Shown piece after piece: positions 33,586-45,355 of a stretch of DNA of 64,000 bases. Each line of letters begins with the position of its first letter. Position 1 is the stretch's first letter. Both the position numbers and the translations under genes were made by a program. This DNA comes from Viscum album. Taxonomy: Eukaryota; Streptophyta; Magnoliopsida; Santalales; Viscaceae. The DNA is taken from the NCBI GenBank assembly GCA_963277665.1, contig OY728160.1, positions 46,608,605-46,672,604 on the forward strand. Reading direction: 5' to 3'. The notes beneath the pieces were generated by a model. It was given only the letters and a program-made list of their open reading frames with translations, made no database searches and was not told the DNA's origin.

Positions 33586-36417
33586 TATAACATCACGCCT
33601 TTTTATCACATAAACTTTCATTACATCATACAAAACCGAGGATCTTTAAGGTTTAGTGTCTTGGAATCCAGGGAATTAATACATGAAAAAAAAATCTTCT
33701 TAAACACTTGAAAGGATTCTTCATTGTTAATCCTAAGTTCATTACAAAATCTCATAACCTAGGATCATACATCAAAGGAAAGGATGAGAAGAAGGGCCAG
33801 TAGGGGAAACAAGAGAAACATTTTACATGTGAACTTGATATATATCAATAAAGTCATGATAAATAACTTTAAGGCATGAGAAAGAGATCATGAGGCATAT
33901 CATAATAAAAATAACGTGTTTCATAACTTGAATATGTGGCTAAAACATTTAACTTTTACAATCATTTCCGTATCACCAAGGTTTATCCCCAAGGTGTCAT
34001 TAAAAAAATTACCAAGGTTATTCACCAAGGTATCGTTAAAATGGTCATCTCTAGAGATTAAGTCTTTACCCAATGCATTGGAGCGCTATAAGGGAGCACC
34101 CTTAATTTTTCTTTATTATCATGTGAAACACATATATAATCATCAAACATTTCATAAATAACCCATATATCATAAAATAAATGGGTTTCATTTCTTAATA
34201 ATAATGTTTTAAAAACTGCTTTAAAGACATGATCTTTATGTCACTTTAAACCCACAAAAAAGGAAAGAGGGTTTCATGTATGTAAATCCTAGAATTGAAA
34301 ATATAAAATTTTGATATATATGTGAATACCCATGTAGAATAAAGAGTTTTGAGTATTCACTTAATAAAATAAATGACTTTGAGAAAAATAGAGAGACATT
34401 TTCAGACGAAAATTTGGCAGCATAACGGCTATGTTGCAGGGTTTTTAGAAAACATTAAAAAGAGAGGGGACATGAGTAACCCACTCATAAATGATCCATA
34501 AAACAGTAGGGAACAGAATATAAAGGACATAAGAACATGGTAATGAAATTTTAAGGGCATACCATATGAAATGAAAAACTTGAAAGGAAGACAAAATAAG
34601 ATTTCTCTTATGAAAATTCGGCAGCCTAACGACGTCACTTAAAACTTCAAAAAAAAAAAAATGAATTGATGAGATTAAATAGGGTATCTCATAATGTGAA
34701 CATAAAATTAAAGTATAATGAATATATATATAATACCCCAACATGGGAAAAAGTTACTTGAAAGACTTGACATGAAAGTAGAACTTTGAAAATGGGAAGA
34801 GTGAAAGAATCCCTTACAAAAATTCGGCAGCCTAACGACGCCACTTAAACATTCATAAAATGAAATGATGAGATCAAGAGGGGGTCTCTAATCATATGAA
34901 CATGAAAAGTAAAGTAATATGAATATAAAATAACACCCCAAACATGAGAACATGGGGATTAAAAGAAATGACATAAATGAGAGTACTTGAAAAGAAAGAG
35001 AGAGGTATGATCCCATACCTTAAAACGTAACTCTTAAAACTCAAAGGTTGGGACCTTGAGGGCTTGGGGGAACCTTGGGAGGACTCCTTGTAGGGTAAGG
35101 AGACCAGAAATTTGTTATGGAGGATTTTTTAATGGAAAGGATGATAGAATGACTTGGTATTTATAGGGGAAGTGAGGGGACAAGGCATTAATGGCCAAGG
35201 GACACCTCATTGGTGGTATTGGCAAAACCATGGGCTTGCCCATGGTATTTTACCATGGTATTGGTCACTTGGGACACCTCATACCTTATCTTTCTATTCA
35301 TAATTCTATCAGAATTATTAAATAATTATTACATCCTTAATGATGTCATTAAACACCCGAAACTCTAAACTAAAAATTCACTATTCACCGAAAAATTCAA
35401 TTTTTCAGAAAAATCCCAAAAATTCTCCTTAACATAATATCAATGATCTGAATTCAAAAATGAACTCCTTTTTATGAAAATAATTTTCTAAATATTTTTA
35501 ATTTAATTTTTTAATAAAAAACACTATTCACACGAAAAAACTAATACTTAACTAATAATTTCTGAAACAGTTATTTACCTATTTTATTGAATCACATTAC
35601 TTAATCAAGGTTCCTAAATTATATTAATACTTTCTTTAAGTGATATTACTAATCCATTTGGTCACATTACAAATCCTATGGGTAAAATCACTATTCATAA
35701 TTTATTATTCACCAAAAATTAAGTTAATCTTATTAGACTCTAAATTTCTTACTGAACACATTTTCAAAAGACCATTTTTTGAAAATCCTTACACATCATT
35801 AATTATTTAAGGTTTACATAAATATTTTAAAATATAATTTTTTTTCAAAATTCATCCATAAGATACATCCTATTTTTATCCGGACATCTGAAAATTCACA
35901 AACTTCATTATAAGACAAAATCACAATTTTTATTTAAATCAAAGGATTACACAAGGCAATTACGACCCTGTTACATAACCCCTTATAACACCAGTAGAGA
36001 ACCTAAGAGTAAGGTGTGCTAGGGTGATATAATCTTGGGGAGGCTTGGCCAACATTTCCCGAGTAGTGATTTCTATTAGCTTGAACTTCTCGTGAAGGCG
36101 ATTACATTCCAGCTTCACATGATGAAGTTCGGATTGGGTTTGGTCCAGAGAAAATCCCAAAGGTGCTACCTCCTTCTTGAGTTCTGTCAGACGGGCTTCG
36201 ATCGGCCCGAGACTACTGAATGGGGCCATCGAATATTCTTTCTATATTAATTAATCAAGATCACTTGTATTTATAGACAATAATCACAATATTTAGTTTC
36301 TAACGGTCTTATTTTAATTATACTCATTTTATTAAATGAAATAGTTTTGTTGAGTATAAAATAAAATAACAAACAAAGTTAGGAAACAACATTTATTCAA
36401 AATTTCGAGTTGCTACA
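33586..36417 (-). repeat. 3' LTR of the pol-less gypsy element
   Basis: It matches 38749-45355 apart from the nested insertion in the latter. It contains the 89-codon ORF described separately and three GGCAGC(C/A)TAACG(A/G)C boxes (about 34416, 34620 and 34825), which recur at similar spacing in the other LTR. Confidence 0.85.
35960..36229 (-). CDS. LTR-resident ORF, 89 aa, 3' LTR copy
   Basis: The frame begins MAPFSSLGPIEARLTELKKE and continues as a probably coiled-coil-forming helix with Leu heptads (to about residue 65), ending RGYVTGS. The ATG lies about 190 bp inside the sense-strand start of the LTR. The same frame, with the same start, length and stop position, exists in the other LTR (41391-41122). 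I know no family for it. Differences between the copies are mostly amino-acid changing, so no selection since insertion is visible, but the open frame was there in the ancestral LTR. It could be a captured gene fragment or a small LTR-coded protein. Confidence 0.45.
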   Translation of the reverse strand: MAPFSSLGPIEARLTELKKEVAPLGFSLDQTQSELHHVKLECNRLHEKFKLIEITTREMLAKPPQDYITLAHLTLRFSTGVIRGYVTGS

Positions 36418-36430
36418 TTATTCCCCCCTT
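36418..36430 (-). other. Polypurine tract of the pol-less gypsy element
   Basis: On the minus strand AAGGGGGGAATAA directly precedes the 3' LTR. It confirms minus-strand sense. Confidence 0.8.
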
Positions 36431-37699
36431 AAAAAATTGCATCCTCACAATTTTAAAATTAGGCTTGGAAATTTCGTTGAAAGTCCCACATCAGAAAAGA
36501 GCCAGTAAAACTATTACTTTAAAAGAAAGAAAGGGAAGTACAAAGGTCACCTGAGTTAACCCGTACTAGGATTCCATGTAGGAAAAAATGGATACAGAAT
36601 AGAAAACAAAGGGTCAAGTTCTGATGGAGAGTGATAGAAAACATGATTAAGAGAAAATTAACCACAAGAAGATCACAAAATTAAGATGTGTTAAACAGTC
36701 TTTGATTACCAAGTAGGAAACATAAACCAACAACATTTTTTATTTTACGTTCCTTTTCATAATTTTGAGGAATTCATTTACTAAATAGAATAAAAACATA
36801 AGGAAATATATTTACCTTGAAGTAGAGTTTCCTCACTTAATAATTTTCCACCAAGACTAATCTTTTCTCCAAACAATGATCATTCAAAAACACTTGGTCT
36901 CATCAAAAGCACAAGAATCGTCTTCTAGAGAATCACATAATCCACAAAAGATTAACTATCTATTTCTTCTATCTTTAAACATTATCCCAAAAATAGAAAT
37001 GGTAAGATAAAACAACTCTTCAAAAAGAAAGAGACCCATAGGAAGGGAAAATACTTTTAATCTTCAAAGTTCCACAGTATTACCCAAATTTCATCATAGA
37101 CCATTCCATAAATAACTATTTTTAAAATTCCTCAAAATAAACCAAACTAAGATTGAAACCTAAATATAAGAAGGATTTGATAACACAGTATTCCAAGATA
37201 AACTTTATTGTTCATCTCCAAACAACATCAACCACTTTTATCGTTTTATAATAAAAGTAACTAACCTAATCACATTTTCCCCAAGATAGGTTAATCATTT
37301 CCATAAGTAACCTAAATTACCATAAGTTCACCTTAAATTCATCGATTATTCAAAATATAAGTCAACATTTACTTCTTAAAGAAAATACCATAGTAATCTA
37401 TTTACCTTGATCATATAGGGTTCCCAAATTAGTGAACATATTCCAAAAATAATATTCATCTTTTAATCCCCTAATCATTTTTTTTTCAAGAAGAACAGCT
37501 TCACAACATAAACATATGATACATAACAATAAATATTTTCCTTAATGATATAAAACCATCTTAGGTAATGAATTGATGTTCTTATAAAACATTAAAGATA
37601 TGCTCATAGAGCATGAACTAAAATACAACACGAAATAGACGATTATTGAAAAATAAGTTACATGTACTTCAATCATCATGATCCATATCATCATAGGAC
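36431..37699 (-). other. Interior of the pol-less element without coding sequence
   Basis: AT-rich sequence in which no protease, reverse transcriptase or integrase motif could be read on either strand. It takes the place where pol would be expected. Confidence 0.5.
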
Positions 37700-38219
37700 T
37701 TGCATTATTCCCTTGTCCTTGAAGATTGTTGATGCTCATCATGCTTATCATCCCTTCCAAGAGATCATTTCCTTGGATAATGTACAACTTCTCCACATTT
37801 ACGACATTGAATAGTATAAGGTACATTAGATTGAAACTTATCTCCATTCATCACATTATCCATTTTTTAAAGCAATTGGCTACTTTATTCCCTATCATCC
37901 CACACTTAAAACATCTCCCAGTCCCTTTGTGACATTTTACTTGGTGCCTCTTTCCACACCTTTTACACAAAGGAAATTGGGTCTTCTTTCCCTTATCACC
38001 TTTATCATATGAACATCCTTGAGACTTCATCTTCCTCTTCCTGGATGAATTTGGGCATTCAACTAGGTACCAATTATTAATTGTGATTTTTGATAGCTGG
38101 TTTGGCATAATAACAATATGTTCAACTTTATATCTCATCGTATCTGTCATATTAATAGGGAAATCATCACATTTCCTATCACATTGGTTGTTGAGACATG
38201 TTCTTATATTTCCCTCCAT
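37700..38219 (-). pseudogene. Gypsy gag remnant with zinc knuckles
   Basis: From ATG 38219 the 122-codon frame contains CKRCGKRHQVKC, then GTGRCFKCGMIGNKVANC, the two-part zinc-binding pattern seen at the end of gypsy gag proteins; the His of the second knuckle is Asn. The frame stops at 37851. In another frame just downstream (about 37800-37760) CRKCGEVVHYPRK forms a third knuckle whose last Cys codon has become TGA. So the knuckle array is intact in outline but broken by a frameshift and lost ligands. Gag would bind the element RNA. Confidence 0.7.
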
Positions 38220-38730
38220 TAACTAAGAAAAGAAAGTATAATTAGTGGGCTTAAATACTTAGCAAATAATCATGAAAAAGAAACTTTAAGCATAGAAGGA
38301 TAAACTTTTAGAAGAAAATTATATCCTAACGTGTGATCCCCTAAGTTCCAATATAGGTTATCCATGATCATATATTCTTATGTGAATCTTTATTTTATTT
38401 TATCTTTGTTCCTTTAATAATGGTTCATACTAAGCATATGAATTTACCAAAGCATATCCCTTGGGAGTGTCAAACCAAGAGTGCAGCAAGGCCCGTTGTC
38501 GTGTACTAGGTTACCCCGGGTCAATCCCAAAACACCTTGTCATAGTTTTCAATCCTAGGTACATATGTGACAGAGCCACCTCTACTTGTTCGTATCCAGA
38601 TAGGGATTTATTTGTTTGGAAACCACTTACTCAATACTTCACCAAAATACCAGGATGTTTTCCTATATTTAATATTTTCATTAAGAAACCTTGTAAAGTT
38701 TTCAAATACTAATTTACACAAATAAATAAA
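38220..38730 (-). other. Leader and 5' gag region of the pol-less element
   Basis: This lies between the primer site and the gag remnant. Part (38455-38600) is GC-richer (GTGCAGCAAGGCCCGTTGTC). The plus-strand 83-codon frame here is antisense to the element and taken as chance. Confidence 0.4.
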
Positions 38731-38746
38731 CCATCCTTTGATACCA
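38731..38746 (-). other. Primer-binding site of the pol-less gypsy element
   Basis: On the minus strand TGGTATCAAAGGATGG follows the 5' LTR after two bases. The first eight bases match the tRNA-Met primer complement. Confidence 0.8.
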
Positions 38747-41121
38747 ACTACAACATCCCGCCTTTTTATCACATAAAATATCATTACATTATACAAAACT
38801 GAGGATCTTTAAGGTTTAGTGTCTTGGAAACCAGAGACTTAATACATGAAAACAAAAAAAAATTATTCTTAAACACTTAAAAGGATTCTTCATTGTTCAT
38901 ACTAAGTTCATTACAACATCTCATAACCTGGGAGCATACATCAAAGGAAAGGGTGATCAGAAGGCCGAGTAGGGGAAACTAGAGAAACATTTTATGTGTG
39001 AACTTGAGATACATCAATAAAGTCATGATAAATAACTTTAAGGCATGAGAAAGAGATCATGAGGCATATCATAATAAAAATAATGTGTTTCATAACTTGA
39101 ATATGTGGCTTCAAAATTTAACTTTGAAAATCATTTCCGTATCAACAAGGTCCATCCCCAAGGTGTCATTAAAAAAATTACCAAGGTTATTCACCAAGGT
39201 ACCGTTAAAATGGTCATCTCTAGAGATTAAGTCTTTACCCAATGCATTGGAGCGCTATCAGGTAGCACCATTAATTTTTATTTATTATCATGTGATACAC
39301 ATATATCATCATCAAAAATTTCATAAATAACCCATATAGAATAAAATAAATGGGTTTCATTTCATAATAATAACGTTTTAAAAAATGCTTTAAAGACATG
39401 ATCTTTATGTCACTTTAAACCCACGAAAAAGGAAAGAAGGTTTCATGTATGTAAATCCCAGAATTTAAAATAGAAAATTTTGATATATATGTGAATACAC
39501 ATTTAGAATAAATAGTTTTTACCATTCACTTAATAAAATAAATTAATTTTAGAAAAATAGAGAGACATTTTGAGACGAAAATTCGGCAGCATAACGTCTA
39601 TGTTGCAGGGTTTTTAGAAAACATTTAAAAGAGAGGGGACATGGGTCACCCACTCATAAATGATCCATAAAAAATTAGGGGAAAAGAATATAAAGGATAT
39701 AATAACATGGTAATGAAATTTTAATGGCATACCATATGAAATGAAAAACTTTAAAGGAAGACAAAATAAGATTTCTCTTATGAAAATTCAGTAGCCTGAC
39801 GACGTCACTTAAAACTTAAAAAAAATAAATTGATGAGATTAAATAGGGTATATCATAATTTGAAAATAAAAGGAAATTATGATTAATATAGATATAATAA
39901 CCCAACATGGGAAAAAGGTACATTAAAGACTTGACATGAAATTATAACTTTGAAAATGGGAAGAGTGAAAGAATCCCTTACAAAAATTCGGCAGCCTAAT
40001 AGCGCCACTTAAACATTCATAAAATGAAATGATGAGAGAAAGAGGGGGTATCTAATCATATGAAAATGAAAAGGAAATTAATATAAATATAAAATAACAC
40101 CCCCAACATGAGAACATGGGGCTTAAAATAAATGACATAAACGAGAGTACTTGAAAAGAAAGAGAGAGGTAAGACCCCTTACCTTAAAACGTAACTCTTA
40201 AAACTCAAAGGTCGGGACCTTGAGGGCTTGGGGGAACCTTGGGAGGAATCCTTGGAAGGTAATGAGACCATAAATTAGTTGAGAAGGATTTTGGAATGGA
40301 AAGGATGATAGAATGGCTTGGTATTTATAGGGGAAGTGAGGGGACAAGGCATTAATGGCCAAGGGACACCTCATTGGTGGTATTGGAAAAACCATGGGCT
40401 TGCCCATGGTATTTGCCCATGGTATTGGCCACTTGGGATACCTTATACCTTATATTACTATTAATAAGTCGACCAGAATTATTACATAATTATTACATCC
40501 TTAATGATGTCATTAAATACACGAAACTCTAAACTGAAAATTCACTATTCACCAAAAAATTCAATTTTTCAAAAAAATCCCAAAAATTCACCTTAACATA
40601 ACATCGATTCTTTGAATTCAAAAATGAAATCAATTTAATGAAAATAATTTTCTAAATATTTTTAATTTAGTTTTTTAATAAAAAACACTATTCACCTGCA
40701 AAAACTAATACTTAACTAATAATTTCTGAAACAGTTATTTACCTATTTTATTGAATCACTTTACTTAATCAAGGTGCCTAAATTATATTAATACTTTATT
40801 TAAGTGAGATTACTAATCCATTTTTTCACATTACTAATCCTATGTGTAAAATCACTATTCATAATTTACTATTTACCAAAAATTATGTTGATCTTATTAG
40901 ACTCTAAATTTCTTAGTGAACACATTTGTAGAAGACCATTTTTTGAAAATACTTACACATAATTAATTATTTAAGGTTTACATAAATATTTTAAAATATC
41001 ATTTTTTCAAAATTCATCCATAAGATACATCCTATTTTTATCCGGACATCTGAAAATTCACAAACTTCATCATAAGAAGAAATCAAAATTTTTATTTAAA
41101 TCAAAGGATTACACAAGGGAG

Positions 41122-41391
41122 TTACGGTCCCATTACATAACCTCTTATAACAACAGCATAGGACCTAAGAGTAAGGTGTGCTAGGGTGATAGAATCTTGG
41201 GGCGGCTCGGCCAACATTTCCCGAGTAGTGATTTCTATTAGCTTGAACTTCTCGTGAAGGCGATTCCGTTCCAGCTTCACATGATGAAGTTTGGCTTGGG
41301 TTTGGTCCAGAGCAAAGCCCAAAGGTGTTACCTCCTTCCCAAGTTCTGTCAGATGGGCTTCGATCGGCCCGAGACTACTGAATGGGGCCAT
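41122..41391 (-). CDS. LTR-resident ORF, 89 aa, 5' LTR copy
   Basis: This matches the frame at 36229-35960 in start (MAPFSSLGPIEA), length and stop. About 16-18 base differences were counted by eye over 270 bp, and most change an amino acid (for example EARL/EAHL, LKKE/LGKE, ECNR/ERNR, AKPP/AEPP). Neither copy has gained a stop. The solo LTR is inserted only about 35 bp upstream of its ATG. Confidence 0.45.
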   Translation of the reverse strand: MAPFSSLGPIEAHLTELGKEVTPLGFALDQTQAKLHHVKLERNRLHEKFKLIEITTREMLAEPPQDSITLAHLTLRSYAVVIRGYVMGP

Positions 41392-41427
41392 AAAATCTTA
41401 TTTCTATATTAATTAATCAAGATCACT

Positions 41428-44400
41428 TGTAACGCCCCGACCCCAGTTACCCAGAGTCGATGCATTATTACATAACATTGGCATGATCACAAGAAAGATC
41501 AAATCTCGAAAGACCGATTGGTTTAGTAGCCTTGGAAACACTAGATACATTCATAAGTTTTGCATTACATCATAAAATGAAAAACTACTACAACAACATA
41601 ATGTATCCATAATCCACACTCATATCCCACATAACATCCCTGCAGGTCATTCATAATTTACTTCTTCACTTCCTGGGAAAAATAAAACATAGAAAAGGGG
41701 TGAGCTCAAATACCCAGTAAGGATAAAAATATAGCGGAAACTTTCATAAATAAGAATAAACATTTAAGGCAATGTATAACTAAAACAAAAGCCTTTCAAA
41801 CATGAACTTTCAACATGGTATGGCATAAATAAAATGAAATAATGCCATTTACTTATTCACATGGATATTCTACTAATCGAATAATCACATGCAAAAATCA
41901 ATAACCACTTTCATAATGTTGGAATGCATAATGCCAGACTATCATAACCACATAGTCAAGGCCTCGTGCCAAGACTACAAATAAGATTTTTTCAAGGCCT
42001 TGTGCCAAGACACTAGTTTGTCTCATGAGACCTATCGATGCATCGAGGAGCTATAGCGGGCTCCACCCGTCACATATTAAGTCCAATGCATTCCCATATG
42101 AAAAGGTTTAAACATAACATAAACATTCGTATTAAAACTAGCATACGAAATGTCAATACTTTCACCATAAACTATGAATGGTATAAAAATAGAACATCCA
42201 CAGTCAAACATATCACAAAACCTTCAATACAATATAGAAGTTTTGTATCATAATAAATCAACTTCAAATAATCTTAAAATCCATCAAAGGATGTTGACAT
42301 AGATGAAATCAAAATTCTTTTTAAAGAAATATCTCCTTTTATTTTGAAATCATTTAAGATCCATATAAAATAAAACATTTTCTTTGAAAATATTCTTATA
42401 AGCTTGTAAGGGAAGTTTTGAATATTTTATAACGGCGGAAAATAGCCGCACCCGCCGTATAAGTTAAAAAAACATTCTTACCTTAATTCTGTCGAAAAGG
42501 TTAAAAAGGACCTTGTTTTGAAAACGACGGAAAGATTCCTTTATAAACCTCTTATAAAAAGTAAAACAAGGGTATAAATGACTTTAACCCATATTCTTGT
42601 AAATAATAAATATGTTTTGAAAAACATTTCGAAGAAACATGGATGTGGATGATAAAGAAATCCCAGTAGATTATTACGTATAAACAACCTCGGATAATGA
42701 AGAGATTGTGAAATAACCCTTACCTTGTACTTTTCCTTGGTTGGGGTAGGTTAACCTCCTGTATAATGGTGAAATAATTGTTATTAAATTATACAAGAAT
42801 CATATATATTAATATGATATCATATATGATCTTTTAACATTGATTTGTTAATAATATCTTAGAATTATCGTCGTTTCGGGTGTTAACTTACTCATTTTCT
42901 TTTATATGTTTTGTTACATAAGCCATGTTTGTTGTATATTATTCATATCCAAAATTATATCAAGCCCTTAAACATCATTTTTAAATCATCAAATGATAAT
43001 TATACTTGAATGGATACGATGGAGAATGAATCTCATCGCGTTCGTGGAGACGGTAGTCCGTACGTACGCACGAGCGACAATATCATTATTTTGATATTAA
43101 AATAATATATAAATGGATGGTATATCATATATACTGAATCATTAACATGTTATATTTATTATTTACATGAGTTACACATCATTATTATACCCATCCAAAT
43201 AATAATATATTGAATAACAATTACACCACGACGTGGAGACGGTAAGCCGTACGTACGCACGTATGGTGACATGTTATTCAAAGGGTGGATAGAATACTGA
43301 ATATGGTTGTACCATATTTATAATAACATCACAGTATATGTGAGATACTGGAGTTATTATTTTAGAATGGTAAGAACAAAGGAAGAAGAAGTGGAAGAAG
43401 AAATGAACTTGGAGAAGGGTGGTGAAATCATTACCTCTTCTTCGGGTTCTTCCTTTTGATTTGATCAAAAGGGCTCCTTAGGTTGGCTTTATGATCAAAC
43501 TAAGGCCTCTAGGTTGTAGTGAGGGATGTTGGTAGAGTATTTGGGCAGAGTTTGTCCGAACCAAAAGGCTTTGAAGGTGTGAAGAAATGAGAAGGAGGAG
43601 TGCCCTTTTATAAGAGGGGTGAGGGGCACCTTTGGAAAAGCTAGAAATATTAATTTATAATAAATTCATATTCGGTTTCTAATGGCTCCAAAGTTGACTA
43701 TTAAAAGGTTAAGGTGGGGATGGGTCGAAAGCAACTCAACCAATAGAATTTAGACAGGTTTGGGTACTTATATTAACCTTATCTTTAAGTATTAACTTTA
43801 AGTTAATTAGTTTCACTTTTACAATGTCTCTTTGTATTTTTATATAATATGGTTAATAAACTTACTACATACATCCAAGCGACCCCCAAGTGGTCCATTA
43901 ATGATTAACCTATCATGATATAAGTCTCTTGGCCGAACCTTAGATTTTTAGGAATTTAATATCAATTAATAATATAATATTTGTTTTAAGAACTCTTTTA
44001 TGTCAATTTTGACACTATTCAATAGTTGATTTTTGTGAAACTCATAACAGATTTATTAATTCGAAAAAAGTCAATTAAATAAATCCTAATATATCATATT
44101 ATCCTAGAAAATTAGTTTAATTCATTAAAAGTTTCATATTATATTTATTTGGGTATTTATAATATCAATTATTTTAATTTTTCACTATTATAGTAATTAC
44201 TGCATCATCATTGTGTCATAAATAAAATGTAATATTTAATGTCTAAAAACTATAAATAAAATATCATTATGTAGGAAATCTTTTTATATTTCTAATGAAT
44301 ATTTACAATTTAAAATCCAACATATATAACCCTATGTAACAATTGTTTTTCTAAAAGATATATGCTTGTGTCATTTTTGTATTCATTTTAACTTAATTAA

Positions 44401-45198
44401 AATAAAGTGTCATTATCACTTACAAGTGGATCCATGGGGTCCCAAAATCGACCCAAAGATTCCCATGGTCGACCATGTATCAACCAATAGTGTTAAGACA
44501 CGTTTTAGGGTAATTTAGTATTATTATAATATTATTTTTTTAACCCTTATTTACCGGATTTACCCTTAACCATGGTAAATAAAATATTTACCGTAGTAAT
44601 TATTCAAAATGTCTAAAAATAAAAGTTACCTATTTACACAATTTGAACATCCTGATTCCAAATATGGAATCAATTTTCCTAAATTCAAAACACAGAAGTG
44701 GCAGAAATTAATTTAAAATTAATTCCCGCTGTCAAAACAAAAAGCGTGTTTTTAAGAGATAATAACTATCAAAAGATTGACACTTGTTTATGTTCAGTTT
44801 AATTGTAAAATTATGTCCAATGACCAACATTATATTAAATGGTAAAAATATATTCTAAATATACTTTAAAACCACTCAAATTCATAATTTATCACTATTA
44901 ATTATTTTGATTAAAAAAGTTGTTTTTAATTAAAATTTAGTAATTTTCACTATTCATCAAAATATAAAAGTTATCCGAAAAGTACCAAAATTTCACCCTA
45001 GGCTAATTTCAATATTCCGAATCCAAAAATGAAGTCCATTTTGAAATATAAAATATATATGATTTCAAAAAGTAGTTATTACTATTCACAACGGCTAGTT
45101 TAATTAGTTGTGGTGTGTGTTAGAGCTCGAGGTTGCGTACAACACACGCTATCGCATTATTCGAAGGGAAACGTACCGTGGAAGCTTGGGGTGTTACA
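41428..45198. mobile_element. Solo LTR of a third gypsy-type element, 3771 bp
   Basis: It begins TGTAACGCCCCGACCCC and ends GGGGTGTTACA, with perfect 5-bp target duplications TCACT (41423-41427 and 45199-45203). It holds no primer site, purine tract or coding domain, so it is a solo LTR left by recombination between the LTRs of a complete element. Inside are two copies of CAAGGCCT(C/T)GTGCCAAGAC (about 41958 and 41994) and a GC-rich word repeated at about 43045 and 43230. The ends read alike on both strands (TGTAAC(G/A)CCCC), so its orientation is undecided. The short frames inside have no family resemblance. Confidence 0.88.
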
Positions 45199-45355
45199 TC
45201 ACTTGTATTTATAGACAATAATCGCAACATTTAGTTTCCAACGGTCTTATTTTAATTATACTCATTTTATTAAATGAAATAGTTTTGTTGAGTATAAAAT
45301 AAAATGACAAATAAAGTTAAGAAACAAAATTTATTCAAAATTTTGGGTCGTTACA

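Larger units (their letters stand above)
33586..45355 (-). mobile_element. Pol-less Ty3/gypsy element nested inside the larger one
   Basis: LTRs are 33586-36417 (2832 bp) and 38749-45355, the latter being 2831 bp once the solo LTR and its 5-bp target copy are removed. This agreement is strong support for the boundaries. The tRNA-Met primer site beside the right LTR and the purine tract AAGGGGGGAA beside the left LTR show minus-strand sense. The interior is only 2331 bp and codes for gag remnants; no protease, reverse transcriptase or integrase was seen. It must have used enzymes from other elements. Both LTRs start TATAACA/TACAACA in plus coordinates, a decayed form of TGTAACA. Confidence 0.85.
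38749..45355 (-). repeat. 5' LTR of the pol-less gypsy element, split by a solo LTR
   Basis: The two parts are 38749-41427 and 45204-45355 (or with the target copy 45199-45203). After removing the insertion it is one base shorter than the other LTR. The split falls within GATCACTTGTATTTATAG, which is unbroken in the other LTR at about 36258. Confidence 0.85.
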
